DNA of 13,968 nucleotides from Cyanobacteria bacterium HKST-UBA02 (GTDB lineage: Bacteria > Cyanobacteriota > Vampirovibrionia > Obscuribacterales > Obscuribacteraceae). The stretch is taken from positions 1 to 13,968 of the forward strand of contig JAGQHH010000559.1 in assembly GCA_020431945.1 (NCBI GenBank), in the 5' to 3' direction. Of the stretch, positions 1 through 7,490 are shown piece after piece. The notes beneath the pieces are model-generated. The model had not been told where the DNA came from and did no database searches. It saw only the letters and a program-made list of their open reading frames with translations. Positions within the stretch are counted from its first letter, which is position 1. Every line of letters starts with the position of its first letter. Both the position numbers and the translations under genes were made by a program.

Positions 1-1158
1 TATATGAGCCCGGAGCAGTGCCTGGGCAAAAAGGCTGACCGCCGCTCGGATGTTTATTCCCTGGGCTGTGTCATGTACGAATGTCTCACCGGCAAGCCTC
101 CCTTCGCCGCTGACAGCGCTCTCGAGACCCTCATGAAGCATGTCAACGACGCACCGGATTTGAAGCGGCGCGAGATACCCGCCGACCTCGCCATTGCCAT
201 CGAGCGTTGTATGGCAAAAGATCCCGAGGACCGTTTTCAATCGATAGACGAGCTCATCAACTGTCTGCTCAATCCGGAGCAGACACAGAAACTCAAGCCG
301 AAGAAAAAGCTGGGCAGAGGAAAAGTGATTGCCATCGCAGCAATGGCAATCGTGATTGGAGCCGGTCTCGGTGCCGCAAGCGCGATCATGCAATCCCACG
401 ACATCCAGGCATTTCTCTTCCCCAAGCCCTGGAACACCCTGGCTATGCAGGCTGCCAACGAGGCTTCACGCGGTCCGGGCAATTACGATCCGGCCAAAGC
501 CCTCTTTCTGAAAGCCGTCACTCAGGCCGAGGAGGGCGGTGCCAGCGATGCCGACAGGGAAGATCTCTACAGGAAATTCGGGATGTTCCTGACCAATTCG
601 GGAGACCGCCGCAACGCCCTGAAATACCTGGGCAAAGCCCTGGCGCTCAACGAAAAGCATCAGGAAGACTTCTTCCGGGGCTCACTGCACGACTGGATAG
701 CGACGGTCTACCTGGACATGAACGACTACAAGCAAGCCGAGGACCATGCGAGGGAAGCCATCGCCATCAAGACCAGGACCATCGGCGAAAATCACGAGTA
801 CACATTATTTGCCGTGAGCCGCCTGGGCGACGCCCTCTGGAAAAACGGCAAAAGACAGGAAGCCGAGGATGTCTATCGCAAAGCCTGGGAGATCGCCGGT
901 CGTGTCCATCCGAACAAAGACGACATCGACTGCTCCAACACCGCCTACTCCCTTGGAGACGTCATGGCCCTGAACGGCAAAGTAAAAGAATCGATTCCGA
1001 TTCTCAAAGAGGCAATCTCTGTTTCGGCGAAGGTACTGGGTCCGGACGATCCGACCACAATTCAGCGGCGCGACTATGTGGTCAGGCTTCTCAAAGACAA
1101 GGGACACCCCTGGGAGGCGAGCATGATCCAGAAGGAGTTCTCCTCCGGAGGCGGTTGA
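1..1158 (+). CDS. Ser/Thr protein kinase (Hanks type) with C-terminal TPR repeats, 5' end outside window
   Basis: Partial gene: the frame is open from base 1, so the N-lobe and catalytic loop lie to the left. Numbering from the Met at base 4, residues 1-90 are the kinase C-lobe: MSPEQ (the APE-like motif), SDVYSLGCVMYECLTGKPPF (helix F) and the conserved DPEDRFQS near the end of the domain. A basic stretch (about 97-107) precedes one membrane helix at about 108-129. The remainder (about 145-380) is helical TPR sequence of the kinesin-light-chain type, with repeats containing NALKYLGKALAL, QAEDHAREAIAI, EAEDVYRKAWEI and ESIPILKEAI. By family knowledge this is a cytoplasmic kinase with an extracytoplasmic TPR sensor or docking domain; its substrate is unknown. 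It converges on the esterase gene, 41 bp apart. The C-lobe is clearly paralogous to the kinase at 4553-6148, but the sensor halves differ (TPR against leucine-rich repeats). Confidence 0.93.
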   Translation, partial: YMSPEQCLGKKADRRSDVYSLGCVMYECLTGKPPFAADSALETLMKHVNDAPDLKRREIPADLAIAIERCMAKDPEDRFQSIDELINCLLNPEQTQKLKPKKKLGRGKVIAIAAMAIVIGAGLGAASAIMQSHDIQAFLFPKPWNTLAMQAANEASRGPGNYDPAKALFLKAVTQAEEGGASDADREDLYRKFGMFLTNSGDRRNALKYLGKALALNEKHQEDFFRGSLHDWIATVYLDMNDYKQAEDHAREAIAIKTRTIGENHEYTLFAVSRLGDALWKNGKRQEAEDVYRKAWEIAGRVHPNKDDIDCSNTAYSLGDVMALNGKVKESIPILKEAISVSAKVLGPDDPTTIQRRDYVVRLLKDKGHPWEASMIQKEFSSGGG

Positions 1159-1199
1159 GTGGAGCGGAGCTGAAACTGGCGATCGAAGCCGATCCGGCT

Positions 1200-2777
1200 C
1201 TAGAAATTTCGCTTGATCTTGTGCGAGAGGATGAACTTGGCAGTCTCTTCGCTCATGTTCTGGTTTCTGTCAGGCATGCCGACTACATACCAGCCGCCCT
1301 CGTTGCGCCAGTCCTGCCAGGCGTGATTGGCGCCATCCACCAGATATTGCGTGACCCCACCCTCTTTGCACTGACTGTCGTCATACGAGAGAGTGGTGAC
1401 ATCCTGTTTCTCTGATAGAGCAGGCGTGCCCACACATTCATTGGCCTGGGCGAAAGCGCCGAACTGCTGCTTGGGACGCGAGTCTTTCGTGCCCGGAATC
1501 CAGGGCGATGCCAGCCAGGACATCATGCCCCGACCCTTCTGACCCCAGAAGCCGCTGTCTCCCTGATCGAACGGCAACATATAATCCGAAGTGCCATGGG
1601 TCAGCATGATCGGCAGACCGGTACCGGCTTTCGGATGCTCCTCACCGTCCATCCAGGTGCCATGCATGATCGAGAGAGCCGCGAATTTACCCGGGCGATC
1701 GAGGACATACTGCTCGGCAGCACGACCACCGTCGGACATTCCCGCGACACCGATTCTGGTATCATCGACATTGACTCGATTGCCGACATCGGCAACGATC
1801 CGATCGAGATAAGCGCCGTCGTCATAGCTGCTGTCCGTGGGCAGGAAATTCTTGTGCCCTTGCATGTTCCAGGTTGCCGGGTCCTGCCCTATTCCGCCCA
1901 GGGCATCCACATGATGCGACTGGCTGAATGCGTAGACGACGGCGAAGCCATACTGCTCGGCAACGTCGTTCATGCTCGACTCTTTCTCCATGATCCGGCC
2001 GTTGGCCATATCGTTCCCGTTGGACGCCCCGTGCATCATCATTACCACGGGAAGAGGCTTCTGGGCGTTCTGGGGGATATAAACATCGTAGATGCGTCCG
2101 TCAGGCATGGTGACACGATTGGTCTCGCCGGCCTTGAGCTCCGAGCCCGGCTTGAGCGTATCAGCACCGGCGACCCGAAGATTCTCCGGAATCTCGTTTT
2201 TAGAATCGAGAATAGCAAGCGCGCGCTCCAGCGTCGCCCCGCTCATCTCGTCCTTGAACTCTTCACGCAGCCCCCAGCGCTCGCCGGGCTTGGCATACTT
2301 GACCCCGTGCTTCTCGGCGAAAGCCTTGTCGACCTGGGCAATCTGCTCCGGGCTCAAACCCTTGAGATTGTTCAAGATCTTAGGCACATCGGTACCGAGA
2401 CCCATGATGCCGCCTTCATTGCAAGCTGCCTGAATATTATCTGCTATCTTCTGTGCATCGAAAGGCTTTTTGATGCTGGGCAGGACTTCCACGCCCGGAG
2501 TAATCACCGGCTTCTCGCCGCCATCGGCCTGCGCCAGTTTCGCATCACCGACGATGGCGAATCCGTCCTCGCCGACCGCACTGCCGTCCTTGCTCCCCGG
2601 GACCTGCCCGGTGGTCGCATCGCGACCGTTGCCCGCCAGGGCGGTGGCTCCGTGAGCGTCCTGACGGACCGTCTCGAGATGATCACCGCCACTTTCAGTT
2701 CTGTTCGCCGTGACGACCTTATCCTGGCCTGCCCCGGTACTATCGTCATTGCCCCTAGAAACCTGATTATTGCCCAT
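1200..2777 (-). CDS. Annexin-like repeat fused to PHB-depolymerase-type esterase
   Basis: 525 aa from the ATG at 2777, chosen over an in-frame start at 2834 because AAGGGGGA lies directly upstream. Residues 1-100 are polar and low in complexity with no signal peptide. Residues about 107-190 resemble one annexin repeat: GIMGLGTD (123-130) matches the annexin type II calcium loop, and EEFKDEMSG (172-180) matches the annexin stretch usually read as DDLKSELTG. Residues about 220-525 are an alpha/beta hydrolase of the esterase PHB-depolymerase family (LpqC/feruloyl-esterase-like): MMMHGASNGNDMANG (oxyanion region), GMSDGG with nucleophile Ser348, HGTSD with Asp398, and GANHAWQDW with His485. The triad looks complete, so hydrolysis of a polyester or an aromatic ester is plausible; the substrate is not readable. 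The gene stands alone, convergent with the kinase and divergent from the exported-protein pair. Without a signal peptide it is either cytoplasmic or exported by an unusual route. Confidence 0.9.
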   Translation of the reverse strand: MGNNQVSRGNDDSTGAGQDKVVTANRTESGGDHLETVRQDAHGATALAGNGRDATTGQVPGSKDGSAVGEDGFAIVGDAKLAQADGGEKPVITPGVEVLPSIKKPFDAQKIADNIQAACNEGGIMGLGTDVPKILNNLKGLSPEQIAQVDKAFAEKHGVKYAKPGERWGLREEFKDEMSGATLERALAILDSKNEIPENLRVAGADTLKPGSELKAGETNRVTMPDGRIYDVYIPQNAQKPLPVVMMMHGASNGNDMANGRIMEKESSMNDVAEQYGFAVVYAFSQSHHVDALGGIGQDPATWNMQGHKNFLPTDSSYDDGAYLDRIVADVGNRVNVDDTRIGVAGMSDGGRAAEQYVLDRPGKFAALSIMHGTWMDGEEHPKAGTGLPIMLTHGTSDYMLPFDQGDSGFWGQKGRGMMSWLASPWIPGTKDSRPKQQFGAFAQANECVGTPALSEKQDVTTLSYDDSQCKEGGVTQYLVDGANHAWQDWRNEGGWYVVGMPDRNQNMSEETAKFILSHKIKRNF

Positions 2778-2792
2778 TAATCCCCCTTTTCC

Positions 2793-2848
2793 GATACTCG
2801 AGCAACACTGAGCCCAGGGGAGGTGACGGCTCACGCCTTTTGAGTATC
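2793..2848 (-). promoter_or_regulatory. Nested hairpin in the esterase 5' leader with possible anti-Shine-Dalgarno loop
   Basis: Read on the minus strand, GATACTC (2848-2842) pairs with GAGTATC (2799-2793). Inside it TGAGCC (2833-2828) pairs with GGCTCA (2814-2809). The terminal loop contains CACCTCCCC, whose TCCCC could pair with the GGGGA of the ribosome binding site just downstream (about 2781-2785). The outer stem ends 15 bases before the start codon. The pairings are seen in the sequence; translational control by a pseudoknot or a temperature- or ligand-sensitive leader is inference. The element could instead be a DNA operator. Confidence 0.4.
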
Positions 2849-2858
2849 AGAACCATTA

Positions 2859-2877
2859 TTCCCGAAGAACCCGGGAA
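2859..2877. repeat. Short inverted repeat in the divergent promoter region
   Basis: TTCCCG (2859-2864) and CGGGAA (2872-2877) form a 6-bp inverted repeat around a 7-base spacer, between the divergent esterase and exported-protein genes. It could be an operator. Short dyads are common by chance in GC-rich DNA. Confidence 0.25.
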
Positions 2878-2969
2878 GATCGCCGCGACCAGCTTTAACC
2901 ATTCTGCACCCGGTGGCGCCCACTGTCACCCCGGAAAATACGTAGTCCCTCGAAATTGTCGCCCTGCTG

Positions 2970-2975
2970 TATAAT
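2970..2975 (+). promoter_or_regulatory. Probable -10 element for the exported-protein pair
   Basis: A perfect TATAAT sits 32 bases upstream of the ATG at 3008. No good -35 hexamer lies 16-18 bases further up, so an activator or weak recognition is implied. The region otherwise holds the esterase leader hairpin and one short dyad. Confidence 0.4.
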
Positions 2976-3007
2976 TCGCTCCTCTCCCTCTCTAATTTCG
3001 AGGCAAT

Positions 3008-3745
3008 ATGAAACGCGAGCCTTTCCTTCGCCGCTCTCGCCTGTATCTGTCCCTGGCGCTAGCGGTCTCGTGCATGGCGGTCCTGGCCGAAAGCAGCTTT
3101 GCCATCGACCAGATGATCTGCGGGCAATGGCGGACCTTTATCCGGCGCCCCAATGCGACTCTGACCATAGACTGGAACATCGAGCCCTCCGGTCGCTATA
3201 CCGTCACCTCGAACGGTCCCGGGGGCAAGCAGAGCGAGAACGGAACGATTTCCACCCGGGGCGGCACTTATTCGAAAACCACTAATATCGGTCCGGACAA
3301 CGGCACATACCAGGTGATCAGCCCGGACAAATTCGTCACCGACGGGAGATTCGGCCACATCGAGTGGACCCGCGTCGCAGGCGGGGTGGCGAAAGCCCCG
3401 GTGGCGACCTTCGTGCCTCCCACCTACGGCAACTCGGGAAACACCCGGAGCAACTACCAGCAGGTCCCGGCGTCCCAGGGCTACAACCCCGATTTCAACC
3501 CGCGCTCGAAAGCCTGGGAGAACATGGGTTATGGCAAAGCCGGCACCACCAGAGACCAGAGCGGCTGGACCCCCGGCAACAATGCTCCGGTAGCCGCCCT
3601 GCAGGGAGCGGACCTGAAGACCCTCTTGTTCTCCAACTTCCCATTAAAAGGAGGCAGCGACGAAGCCGAGCAGTTCGCCCTTCCGGAGCTGGCCAAAGCG
3701 GCTGCCGGCGGGATGCGCAAACGTGACTTCCGCCTCCAGTATTAG
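3008..3745 (+). CDS. Exported hypothetical protein, beta-rich N-terminal domain
   Basis: 245 aa. GAGG 6 bases before the ATG supports the start. A signal peptide is clear: basic n-region (KREPFLRRSR), hydrophobic core (LYLSLALAVSCMAVLA) and probable cleavage after SSFA (residue 32). The mature protein starts with a domain of about 90 aa rich in beta-forming residues, containing MICGQWRT, TIDWNIEPSGRYTV and FGHIEWTRV. The G-x-W start and the alternating pattern resemble small calycin/lipocalin-like domains, but this is weak. Residues about 135-200 are rich in Pro, Asn, Gly and Tyr and look unstructured. The tail contains AEQFALPELAKAAAGG and ends in basic residues. I do not recognise a family. 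The gene is followed after 10 bp by the exported TPR-like gene, so the two are probably co-transcribed and act outside the cytoplasmic membrane. Confidence 0.85.
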   Translation: MKREPFLRRSRLYLSLALAVSCMAVLAESSFAIDQMICGQWRTFIRRPNATLTIDWNIEPSGRYTVTSNGPGGKQSENGTISTRGGTYSKTTNIGPDNGTYQVISPDKFVTDGRFGHIEWTRVAGGVAKAPVATFVPPTYGNSGNTRSNYQQVPASQGYNPDFNPRSKAWENMGYGKAGTTRDQSGWTPGNNAPVAALQGADLKTLLFSNFPLKGGSDEAEQFALPELAKAAAGGMRKRDFRLQY

Positions 3746-3755
3746 GTCTAAATCT

Positions 3756-4538
3756 ATGAGAAACAAAGCTATGAAAAGCAAGACAGCATCCATCCTGGCA
3801 CTGGCAGTAGTGGCAGGCGCCTGGTCCCTCCCTCGGGACGCCAGAGCCGAGGACAAGCTCACCGAATGGGTAAGATCCGCACGAGAAGCCGAAGCCCGGG
3901 GACAATTCGCGGACGCCGGACAGCAATATTACTTCCTGATGAACAACGAGTTCAATGTCCCCATGTCTTACGGCGTGAAAGCCGCCCTGGGGCGCCGAGC
4001 CGTCGCCTGCCTGACGATCGCGGCGCGCAAAGAGATGCAGAGCACGCCTTCGTCGGAAGGCTGGTTCCATGCCGAATCCCTCAACACTCTCGAGCAAGCC
4101 TGGCGCAATATGATGAAGCTCGAGCCCAACTGCCCCACCTGGCCGTACTTGCTGGCCACGCGTGAATGTGCCCAGGGACGCTATGTCGAGGCGCGGACAC
4201 ACCTGAACATGGCGATCAAAACCACCAGCGGTCAGGCATCGGTGCGTAAGAAAGCACAGCAATTGCTGAGTCATATCGGCGTTTATGCCAGCAAAGACCA
4301 CGCCAGGCTGGAAGCCGCCGACAAGGCTGCCATGGAAGCCCTCCTCTCAGGGCGCTTCATGACCAATGTCGCGGGTGGCAACCAGACCGGCTCCGACGGC
4401 TCCGGCGGGTGGCAGCCCGAAAGCATCTCGGATTCCGAGCGCCGGGCACGCAATGCCGAATACGCCGGCGACTCCGGCGCCGCAGCGCGCTTCCGCAGCG
4501 GCGGCACCACCGTGCAGGATCACTCGAAATACTGGTAA
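3756..4538 (+). CDS. Exported TPR-like helical repeat protein
   Basis: 260 aa from the ATG at 3756; ATG 3771 and GTG 3723 are alternatives. None has a strong ribosome binding site, and 3756 avoids overlap with the previous gene. The signal peptide is MRNKAMKSKTASILALAVVA with likely cleavage after DARA (residue 31). The mature part is helical and repeat-like: EWVRSAREAEARGQFADAGQQYY, then SLNTLEQAWRNMMKLEPNCPTW, then ARECAQGRYVEARTHLNMAI, matching TPR spacing of about 34 residues. A Gly/Ser-rich linker leads to the C-terminal sequence VQDHSKYW. Probably a periplasmic scaffold working with the preceding exported protein; no specific partner is visible. The last 25 bases recur at 6221-6245, beyond the kinase gene, and the reader should treat the two copies as related. 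Confidence 0.85.
   Translation: MRNKAMKSKTASILALAVVAGAWSLPRDARAEDKLTEWVRSAREAEARGQFADAGQQYYFLMNNEFNVPMSYGVKAALGRRAVACLTIAARKEMQSTPSSEGWFHAESLNTLEQAWRNMMKLEPNCPTWPYLLATRECAQGRYVEARTHLNMAIKTTSGQASVRKKAQQLLSHIGVYASKDHARLEAADKAAMEALLSGRFMTNVAGGNQTGSDGSGGWQPESISDSERRARNAEYAGDSGAAARFRSGGTTVQDHSKYW
4514..4538 (+). repeat. Direct repeat copy 1: 3' end of the TPR-like gene
   Basis: The last 25 bases of the TPR-like gene (GCAGGATCACTCGAA, A, TACTGGTAA), coding QDHSKYW and the stop. They occur again at 6221-6245 with one change (A4529 to G6236). The pair encloses the lower-GC kinase gene. Confidence 0.85.
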
Positions 4539-4552
4539 AAACCGACTTCCAC

Positions 4553-6148
4553 TTACCGCAGGCTCAGCTCACCGGACTTCCAGACCCTGAGATTCCGGTT
4601 GTCTGCCAGGGACTTCTTGATACCATCAGCGGTAGTCTGTGTGCCAGTAAGAATCAAACACTTCAGTTTCTTGAGGGACCTGAGATAACGAAGGTCTTCA
4701 TCAGTGACAGAAGCGCACGTCAGATTCAAGTTCTCGAGGTTAGTACACTTCGATAAACGCCCCCATTCACTTCGGTTTAGATTCGCGTGCCCAAGAAGCA
4801 GACTCTTACACTCAGACAGCTGCTCTTCAGAGCCCTCACGCAAAATCCGCAAGCTACCGCCAAGCTCATCGATCAGACCTTTGTATCCATCGGCCTCGCT
4901 CCATGAGGAATTCAGCTCGTCGTCAATTTTTGTTGTCTGGTTCAGAGCCTGAAGAAATTCGGAGTTATGAGGTTTGGCGTCGGCGAGGAAGGACAATTTT
5001 CCGCTCTCATAATTCTTCTGCATATCTTCGTCGATAATAATCTGATCTTTCTTTGCGTTTATGTCGAATCCGTCCAGACGTCTCAGGCGTTCCGGCTTCC
5101 TGGTGCTCTGCACGTCGCGGCTCGAGAAGAAAAAGGCGCAGCTCAAGAGGCCCACAAGAGCGAAGGCACATAAAATCACTCCCGGAACAAATGTTGAGGA
5201 CCGTCCGGTAGCGGTCTCTTGAGCAATGGGAGCGCTTGCATCCATGGAAACTACCAGAGATTCGAGCGCGTCCCCAAGCTCATTCATTGACTGGAACCGA
5301 TCTTCCGGTCTCTTCGCCAGCGACCTGGCAATAAGACTTTCTAGCTGATCGGAGTAGGAGTCACCTGTTTTTTCCGCAAGTCCAGGAGTTCTGTCCTGCA
5401 AGTGCATCTGCAAAGTCTCGAGCAGGCTCTCACCTTCAAAGGGAACAGAGCCTGTCAAAGCCTTGAACATGACACACCCGAGCGAATAGATGTCGCTGCT
5501 TTCGGTCAGCTTCTCACCTGAAATTTGCTCCGGGCTGACATATTTCGGACTACCGACGATCCGCCCGCTTTGAGTCTGAAAGAGGGACTCGCCCCCCTGG
5601 AAGACTTTCGCGATACCGAAATCAAGCACATAAGCTTTGAACCCGCACTCATCATTCTGAATGAGAATATTCGAGGGCTTCAGGTCCCGGTGCAATACGC
5701 CCTTCTCGTGCGCATGCCTCATAGCCGAAACGACTTGACCGAAAACTGTCTTCAACTCCTCTAGAGTCAGGCTTTTCCTCCTCTCTAACAGACTCTCCAG
5801 TGTTTCACCATCGACATACTCCATAACCAGAAAAGGCTCATGTCCATCGACCAATCCGAAATCAAGGACCTTCACGATTCCAGGATGATCCAGTCTCCCC
5901 GCTGTGCGAGCTTCTTGCTGCAATCGCTTCACCAGCTCGCCAGAAGGATCTTCAAATCGCAAAACCTTGATTGCTACCTGTCTGTCGATCAATGGATCCA
6001 GAGCCCTGTAGACTCTTCCCATACCACCTTCGCCCAACCTATCCAGGACCACATAGCGACTTGTGATTGTCCTGGGGTCAGTCTCGTCAAGAGAAGGCTC
6101 GAGGGGCTCACCCAGAACTGGTGTAGGTGTATCGTCTGAAATGCTCAT
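4553..6148 (-). CDS. Membrane Ser/Thr protein kinase with leucine-rich-repeat C-terminus
   Basis: 531 aa, complete Hanks-type kinase. Visible motifs: GEGGMGRVY (P-loop, 39-47), VAIKVL with Lys61, HRDLKPSN with catalytic Asp155, DFG at 176-178, SPEQ (205-208), SDIYSLG (218-224) and RPEDRFQS near 285. One membrane helix spans about 320-342. The extracytoplasmic part (about 345-531) has a charged region, then leucine-rich repeats: CTNLENLNLTCASVTDEDL and SLKKLKCLILTGTQTT fit the LxxLxLxxT spacing. The kinase should phosphorylate cytoplasmic proteins in response to something read by the outer LRR part; ligand and substrates are unknown. The ribosome binding site is poor (AGGAG lies about 20 bases off). 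Lines I counted run 47-52% GC against about 50-67% in flanking genes. The gene sits between two copies of the TPR-gene tail, which suggests acquisition or rearrangement. Confidence 0.95.
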   Translation of the reverse strand: MSISDDTPTPVLGEPLEPSLDETDPRTITSRYVVLDRLGEGGMGRVYRALDPLIDRQVAIKVLRFEDPSGELVKRLQQEARTAGRLDHPGIVKVLDFGLVDGHEPFLVMEYVDGETLESLLERRKSLTLEELKTVFGQVVSAMRHAHEKGVLHRDLKPSNILIQNDECGFKAYVLDFGIAKVFQGGESLFQTQSGRIVGSPKYVSPEQISGEKLTESSDIYSLGCVMFKALTGSVPFEGESLLETLQMHLQDRTPGLAEKTGDSYSDQLESLIARSLAKRPEDRFQSMNELGDALESLVVSMDASAPIAQETATGRSSTFVPGVILCAFALVGLLSCAFFFSSRDVQSTRKPERLRRLDGFDINAKKDQIIIDEDMQKNYESGKLSFLADAKPHNSEFLQALNQTTKIDDELNSSWSEADGYKGLIDELGGSLRILREGSEEQLSECKSLLLGHANLNRSEWGRLSKCTNLENLNLTCASVTDEDLRYLRSLKKLKCLILTGTQTTADGIKKSLADNRNLRVWKSGELSLR

Positions 6149-6220
6149 GAAGGAGAACCTGGACCGCTCTCCTATTTATTCCCCGGGCTCAAAAATAGCC
6201 CACGCTCGGAGGGCAGCCGC

Positions 6221-6245
6221 GCAGGATCACTCGAAGTACTGGTAA
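6221..6245 (+). pseudogene. Direct repeat copy 2: remnant of the TPR-like gene 3' end
   Basis: 25 bases identical, bar one, to 4514-4538. In the + frame they read QDHSKYW and stop, like the real gene end, but no TPR coding sequence precedes them; upstream is the kinase promoter region on the other strand. A few bases before the repeat are also loosely similar (GGCAnCC), suggesting the original homology was slightly longer. It is a leftover of a duplication, or the reconstituted end produced when the kinase block entered. Confidence 0.7.
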
Positions 6246-6315
6246 GGTAGTAATTTTGGGACAATCGGCAAGCTACCAGAGCTTGAATCACTCATGTGTC
6301 TCGACTCCAAAACGC

Positions 6316-7248
6316 CTAGCGGGATCCGCTCTCTTCTTCGCTTGCGCTTGCGTCGACCACGCCCTGATTCCTCGAGAGAATGATCTCTGCGAGCCTGGCT
6401 TCAGCGGCAGCCGTGGAATCGAGCGGGTTGACTGGTTGGACCGACTGCAAACGCCTTGTGGCCACATCGTACTGGAAGGTGAAACGCGAAGGTTTTTCGG
6501 CGAGATCGAGGAACTCCCTAATGGGCGCCGAGCGGCTACCGGCTTTCGGGCTTCCCATTTGAACGATTCCTTCGACCCCGTACTGGGTGGCGAGCGCACC
6601 ACCGGAGACACCATTTGTAGCCACGGCATCAGAAACTATTCGAGGCATCGAGTCCCACTCTCTGGCTCGCCCTATTAGAGCTTGCTTGTTTTGCGATACG
6701 AACCGCTCCGCATCCTTCCCGAAGTGAAGGTCCACGGAAAAATCGAAGAGAGTGAAGGGCCAGTCCGGCGATGTCTGGCTCCGCATGCCGTCGGCACTGC
6801 TCTTGACGCCCTGGATGCTGCCTTCGCTGACACACACAGGTCTGCCGGCGGCTGCCCAGGGAGCCCCCACTGCAAATGCTTTTTCCTGCTCCCGGCTGAC
6901 CACATTCAGGTCGAGCCTGGCAGGCCTGGCGCCTGACTCATTGAGACCGGGCACTTTGAGAATGGCGAGATCCTTGATCACGTCGAGCTTCTCTATCCTG
7001 GCATCGAGCATCCGACCGGAAGGAGTCCGCACTTGAAGCTGCCGGCCGATGAGCGCCACATGCATATCGGTGGCGGCGTGCTCTTGATCGTCGATGACCA
7101 CCGCCGAGCCGGCGTGGAAATCGTTCACCGAAAGAGCCAGGAGACTCGGCTGAAGCTCCGCAAGCATAGCCGCCGAAGCATCCGAGGGGGTTCCTCTCTC
7201 GTAGTCTCTCTTCTCCGGATTGTAGAAACAGCTATCCGCTTGGGTCAT
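6316..7248 (-). CDS. Trypsin-like serine protease (HtrA/S1-type domain), no signal peptide
   Basis: 310 aa. AGGAC about 9 bases before the ATG supports the start. The double-barrel trypsin-like fold is indicated by AGSAVVIDD (46-54) followed by ATDMHVA with His63, KDLAILKV with Asp93, and TNGVSGGALAT with Ser215. His-Asp spacing of 30 equals that of DegP/HtrA. The Asp-Ser interval (122 residues) is longer than in DegP and includes a stretch at about 150-200 (SPDWPFTLFDFSVDLHFGKD). No PDZ domain follows: the C-terminus (about 250-310) is Ala/Glu-rich and short. No signal peptide or membrane anchor is visible, although HtrA relatives are usually exported. It may act in the cytoplasm, or the real N-terminus may differ. 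It is divergent from the membrane-protein gene at 7491. Substrate unknown. Confidence 0.85.
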   Translation of the reverse strand: MTQADSCFYNPEKRDYERGTPSDASAAMLAELQPSLLALSVNDFHAGSAVVIDDQEHAATDMHVALIGRQLQVRTPSGRMLDARIEKLDVIKDLAILKVPGLNESGARPARLDLNVVSREQEKAFAVGAPWAAAGRPVCVSEGSIQGVKSSADGMRSQTSPDWPFTLFDFSVDLHFGKDAERFVSQNKQALIGRAREWDSMPRIVSDAVATNGVSGGALATQYGVEGIVQMGSPKAGSRSAPIREFLDLAEKPSRFTFQYDVATRRLQSVQPVNPLDSTAAAEARLAEIILSRNQGVVDASASEEESGSR

Positions 7249-7354
7249 CAGACCGGTCCTGATTTTGGAGCAGTATTGAGATGTTAACGCTCCGGATCAC
7301 GGCTGGAAATGGTCAAAATACGAAGGGCGGCCCGCCGGAACTTGTAAAGTCAGC

Positions 7355-7387
7355 CCGGTCGACGAACCGGACATTATTGAGGACATT
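7355..7387. promoter_or_regulatory. Dyad and direct repeat in the protease/membrane-protein divergent region
   Basis: CCGGT (7355-7359) and ACCGG (7366-7370) form an inverted repeat. GGACATT follows twice (7369-7375 and 7381-7387), spaced 12 bases. They lie within the 242-bp divergent intergenic region (7249-7490), which holds no other gene that I can support. Possible regulator sites; weak evidence. Confidence 0.25.
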
Positions 7388-7490
7388 GAGCCCTTCCCAA
7401 AAGCCGAAAACATGGTCACAATGAGGACTATGACCCGCAAGAGACCGGACGTCCAAAGGGAACGAAATAACAAACAATGGAGCCTGCCGT

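Noticed and set aside
1187..1199. Terminator between the two convergent genes (AGCCG-3-CGGCT)
   Set aside because: Only 5 bp of stem and no U-run on either strand.
1596..2780. Long open frame on the + strand (394 codons) opposite the esterase
   Set aside because: It mirrors the esterase frame, its product has no recognisable motif, and the minus strand carries a full catalytic triad and a ribosome binding site.
3495..4301. Open frame of 268 codons on the minus strand across the two exported-protein genes
   Set aside because: It spans the junction of two genes that have signal peptides; its product is Arg/Ser/Gly-rich shadow sequence.
6063..6245. + strand open frame ending QDHSKYW
   Set aside because: Only the last 7 codons match the TPR-like protein; the rest is antisense to the kinase N-terminus and has no ribosome binding site. 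Kept only as a gene-end remnant.
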